NCBI GenBank assembly: GCA_902762505.1
Contig: CACWOQ010000031.1
Location: 1 to 33,963, forward strand
Source of the DNA: an uncultured Ruminococcus sp.
GTDB taxonomy: Bacteria; Bacillota; Clostridia; Oscillospirales; CAG-272
Length of the DNA: 33,963 bases
Direction: 5' to 3'
Made by a program: the position numbers and the translations under genes. Shown piece after piece: positions 31,480 through 33,963 of this stretch (position 1 is its first letter; each line of letters opens with the position of its first letter). A model generated the notes under the pieces. The model was not told the origin of the DNA and made no database searches. It saw only the letters and a program-made list of their open reading frames with translations.

Positions 31480-32106
31480 ATGAAAAAAACACTTTTAACC
31501 TTAGCTATATCGTTCTCCCTGCTGTTAACGGGATGTCACAGCAGCGTTCTTAACGATTCGAGACCGGATGATCTGAAAACTTCGGATACCGATTATCCGG
31601 TCAAAGAGCTGCAGTACGATTGGTCTTATTATAACACGTCCGATGAGCTCACGGCGGCAGCAACGGATATTTATTCCGGCACAGTCACCGATATTTCTTT
31701 TGAAATAGTTGACGAGATGACTGGACTTTACGTGCATGATTTCAGCTCCGTTGATAAAGAATACGCCCGGAAGAACTACGCTCTTGTTACGATATACACT
31801 GTTTCGGTCACAAAAAACCATAAGGGAAGCAGTAAGACTGAAATGAAAGTAGCAAATTTGGGCGGCATTTCAGGTTACAGAGAGGAAGAACAACATGATC
31901 TCCTTGTCCTTGCAGGTTTAGACGACAATAAAATACCGGTGGTCAAAAACGGATGCAGTCTTGCAGTCGGAAATGAATACGTTTTCTGCGTATTCAGGTT
32001 CCCGGAAAGCTACGGACTTGATTACGATCATGCGATAAATCCACACCAGTACGCCCATAAGATCGATTCATCAAATGCAAAAGCCATAATATACAGCTGT
32101 AAATGA
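31480..32106 (+). CDS. Predicted lipoprotein of unknown function
   Basis: A 208-aa exported protein. The N-terminus has KK, a hydrophobic stretch (LLTLAISFSLL) and the lipobox LTGC with the lipid-bearing cysteine at residue 18. The mature part is polar, with many Asp, Ser and Tyr, and appears beta-rich (SGTVTDISFEIVD, YALVTIYTVSVTKNHKG, NEYVFCVFRF). The order looks like an OB- or immunoglobulin-like fold, but I recognise no family. AAGGAG precedes the ATG. More AT-rich than neighbours. Single gene with its own promoter and terminator. Confidence 0.8.
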   Translation: MKKTLLTLAISFSLLLTGCHSSVLNDSRPDDLKTSDTDYPVKELQYDWSYYNTSDELTAAATDIYSGTVTDISFEIVDEMTGLYVHDFSSVDKEYARKNYALVTIYTVSVTKNHKGSSKTEMKVANLGGISGYREEEQHDLLVLAGLDDNKIPVVKNGCSLAVGNEYVFCVFRFPESYGLDYDHAINPHQYAHKIDSSNAKAIIYSCK

Positions 32107-32159
32107 CCGGTCCGGTCGTGATAAAAGAGAAAATAAAGAGATAAAACAGCAAAGCGTTC

Positions 32160-32193
32160 AAAAGGACGTCCGATGCAAAGCGGACGTCCTTTT
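32160..32193 (+). terminator. Terminator after the lipoprotein gene
   Basis: A perfect 13-bp stem AAAAGGACGTCCG / CGGACGTCCTTTT around loop ATGCAAAG. Works in both directions by sequence. Confidence 0.8.
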
Positions 32194-32255
32194 GCGTTCA
32201 TCCGGGACACGATTCACGGACACGGATTTTTTTAACACAAAAAAACGAAACCGTA

Positions 32256-32285
32256 TTGACAACGGCTTTTTCGCCGTGATATAAT
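32256..32285 (+). promoter_or_regulatory. Promoter of the Gfo/Idh oxidoreductase gene
   Basis: TTGACA (32256-32261), 18-base spacer, TGA-TATAAT with -10 at 32280-32285. A small inverted repeat CGGC/GCCG lies in the spacer. Confidence 0.7.
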
Positions 32286-32357
32286 ATAAGCGAAGCAATG
32301 CGCAGACAACGCGCGCAAATAACACCTTTGCCCGACCGGCAAAGAAAAGGAGAAAAT

Positions 32358-33518
32358 ATGAAAAAAACCGTTACAAGCTTAGACGCGTTCAAGGAAGACC
32401 AGACCGAGCATAAAATCGACGCTTCGAGAAAGCTCAAGGTCGCGATCATCGGTACAGGCTGGATCGCCGGCGCTCATATGCAGGAGTACAAGCAGATGCC
32501 CGACGTGGAGGTCGTCGCCGCGGCTGACCTCATACCCGACAAAGCGTCGGACTTTATGAAAGCGTGGGGATATCCCGACGCCCGCTGCTATCTGTCCTGC
32601 CACGAACTGCTTGAAAACGAGCCGGAGCTTGACGCGGTATCTATCTGCACCTACAACACCCAGCACGCGCCCTGCGCGATAGACGCGCTCGAGCACGGCG
32701 TAAACGTTCTGCTTGAAAAGCCGTTCACCGTAACGCTCGACGAGGCGCTTGACGTTATGAGAGCCGAGAAAAAGAGCGGCAAGATCCTCTCCATCGGCTT
32801 CCAGCCGAGATTCAATCCGAACATGCAGATGATAAAGAAAATAGTTGAATCCGGCGAGCTCGGAAAGATCTACTACATTCAGACCGGCGGCGGACGGCGG
32901 AGGGGAATTCCCACGCCATACGGCACTACGTTTATTGAGGAAAAAACTGCCGGGATCGGCGCGGTGGGCGATATCGGCTGCTATTCGCTGGACATGGTGC
33001 TGAACGCCGTCGGATATCCAAGACCGCTGACAGTGTCGGGGTACAAATCCAACTTTTTCGGAACCCGGCCGGACTATTATCCCAATCATCCGGAGTATGC
33101 TTCGAAATTCCAGGTGGACGACTTCGCGGCGGCTTTTATCCGTCTGGAGGGCGATATTGTGCTGGATTTCCGCATTGCATGGGCCATGAACATGGATACC
33201 CCCGGCGATACGGTCATTCTGGGCACGGAGGGAGGGTTGCGCATTCCCTCAACAGAGTGCTGGAACGGCTCCGTAGGCGGTCCGATGAAGCTGTATCAGG
33301 AGGTCTGCGGACAGCAGACGGAAACTGTGATTCCGATTATTCAGACAAAGGACGATCTGTTTGATCTCAAGATCCGTTCTTTCCTGGACGCGATCAAGAA
33401 CGGGACGCCGTCGCCGGTGCCGTCTTCGGAAATCATTTACAACCAGGCAATTATCGACGGGATTATCAAATCCGCACAGGCAGGACACGAAATAGCGATT
33501 GAAATTCCGGAAATCTAA
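32358..33518 (+). CDS. Gfo/Idh/MocA-family sugar oxidoreductase
   Basis: A 386-aa NAD(P)-dependent dehydrogenase of the glucose-fructose oxidoreductase / inositol dehydrogenase family. A ~28-residue N-terminal lead precedes the Rossmann motif IGTGWIAGAHM (~30-40). The active-site block is EKPFT (near 122), and GDIGCYSLDMVL follows near 210. The substrate is a sugar or cyclitol derivative; pairing with a rhamnogalacturonan lyase suggests pectin sugars (inference). AAGGAG precedes the ATG. Codon use changes near 32,890-32,905: before it Ile is ATC or ATA, after it ATT dominates. Confidence 0.92.
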   Translation: MKKTVTSLDAFKEDQTEHKIDASRKLKVAIIGTGWIAGAHMQEYKQMPDVEVVAAADLIPDKASDFMKAWGYPDARCYLSCHELLENEPELDAVSICTYNTQHAPCAIDALEHGVNVLLEKPFTVTLDEALDVMRAEKKSGKILSIGFQPRFNPNMQMIKKIVESGELGKIYYIQTGGGRRRGIPTPYGTTFIEEKTAGIGAVGDIGCYSLDMVLNAVGYPRPLTVSGYKSNFFGTRPDYYPNHPEYASKFQVDDFAAAFIRLEGDIVLDFRIAWAMNMDTPGDTVILGTEGGLRIPSTECWNGSVGGPMKLYQEVCGQQTETVIPIIQTKDDLFDLKIRSFLDAIKNGTPSPVPSSEIIYNQAIIDGIIKSAQAGHEIAIEIPEI

Positions 33519-33532
33519 CCCAATAACGAACA

Positions 33533-33569
33533 ACCCGGAGTCCGAGTCAGCCGGACTCCGGGTTTTTTT
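33533..33569. terminator. Bidirectional terminator between convergent genes
   Basis: A perfect 12-bp stem ACCCGGAGTCCG (33533-33544) / CGGACTCCGGGT (33552-33563) followed by TTTTTT. Confidence 0.88.
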
Positions 33570-33574
33570 CAAGA

Positions 33575-33963
33575 TCAGAAGGTGATATCCTCCCGCTTCG
33601 CGGGCAGCGGCGCCTCGTCTCCCAGATAGAAGGAGGCAAAGCCCACCTGATTATAGCAGATGTTCTGGTTCGCTACAGAATTGCGATACCACGGATCATG
33701 CATCAGGCAGCGGATTCCGTATTCAGTGGGTGCCAGCGTACGCACGATGACGATATGATTGTCCTCATCCGTCAGAATCAGCTCTTCACGCCAGTCGCCG
33801 AACAGGTCCGCCTTGAGGGTGGGCGTACGCTTGCTGCCGGTGGAAATCAGGCCGGTTGTGAGATAGGGAGAAAACGCCAGCGTGTCGGGATCCGGGACAT
33901 GCACCTCGCTGCCGTTGCACGCATAATGGGTCAGTCCGGGACCGAACCAGACGGCATTCTCGC
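33575..33963 (-). CDS. Rhamnogalacturonan lyase (PL11-like), C-terminal part
   Basis: The reading frame is open through the right window edge, so the 5' part is missing; 129 residues are visible. The blocks LKADLFGDWREELI, TEYGIRCLMHDPWYRN and NICYNQVGFASFYLGD are those seen near the C-terminus of family 11 polysaccharide lyases, which cut the rhamnose-galacturonate backbone of pectin by beta-elimination. Secretion cannot be judged without the N-terminus. It converges on the Gfo/Idh gene and shares the different codon style of that gene's 3' half. Confidence 0.85.
   Translation of the reverse strand, partial: ENAVWFGPGLTHYACNGSEVHVPDPDTLAFSPYLTTGLISTGSKRTPTLKADLFGDWREELILTDEDNHIVIVRTLAPTEYGIRCLMHDPWYRNSVANQNICYNQVGFASFYLGDEAPLPAKREDITF

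Overview
The window looks like a chromosomal segment from an uncultured, anaerobic, endospore-forming Firmicute (class Clostridia, gut or rumen type). Sporulation is shown by adjacent spoIIGA and sigE. Anaerobic life is shown by a glycyl radical enzyme with its activase and by an aldo-keto reductase with two 4Fe-4S motifs. Gram-positive promoters, many with extended -10 TGnTATAAT, and strong AAGGAGG sites fit this. The genus cannot be named from the sequence. No tRNA, rRNA, CRISPR array or transposase was seen.

Layout. 1-239: a short array of hairpins joined by a constant linker, then a terminator. 240-1370: Fe-S aldo-keto reductase with its own promoter. 1503-6272 (minus strand): a four-gene operon of glycyl radical enzyme, short activase, zinc alcohol dehydrogenase and SASA-type esterase, divergent from two tandem AraC paralogues (6447-8089). 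A 9-bp dyad sits inside the divergent promoters. 8165-9350: an AT-rich accessory island, with a second and larger hairpin array leading into a translationally coupled pair: an S23/IVP-type four-helix-bundle protein and a compact relative of pyroglutamyl peptidase I. 9376-17641: MFS transporter, alpha/beta hydrolase, C26 glutamine amidotransferase, CCA-adding enzyme, SecG with a repetitive acidic tail, RNase R, a flavoprotein and an ECF S-component. 17838-20297: an AT-rich BlaI/M56 regulatory cassette with an 8-TM protein. 20400-26348 (minus): YigZ, HflX, L31, SigE, SpoIIGA and a large secreted dockerin protein. 26504-31341: the classic rimP-nusA-ylxR-ylxQ-infB operon, ending early at a strong terminator. 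31480-end: a lipoprotein, a Gfo/Idh oxidoreductase and the 3' end of a rhamnogalacturonan lyase. The last ~1 kb has a different codon dialect.

Working together. The GRE operon is probably a sugar- or polyol-type catabolic unit under AraC control. The GRE has a Cys-x-Glu active site, as in dehydratases and C-X lyases, not the Cys-Cys of pyruvate formate-lyase, and its substrate is unknown. The rimP-infB genes, RNase R, the CCA enzyme, HflX and L31 are translation and RNA housekeeping. The best candidate for an undescribed system is the hairpin array plus four-helix-bundle plus C15-like cassette at 8165-9350, because a second array of the same design but with a different linker lies at the left edge of the window.
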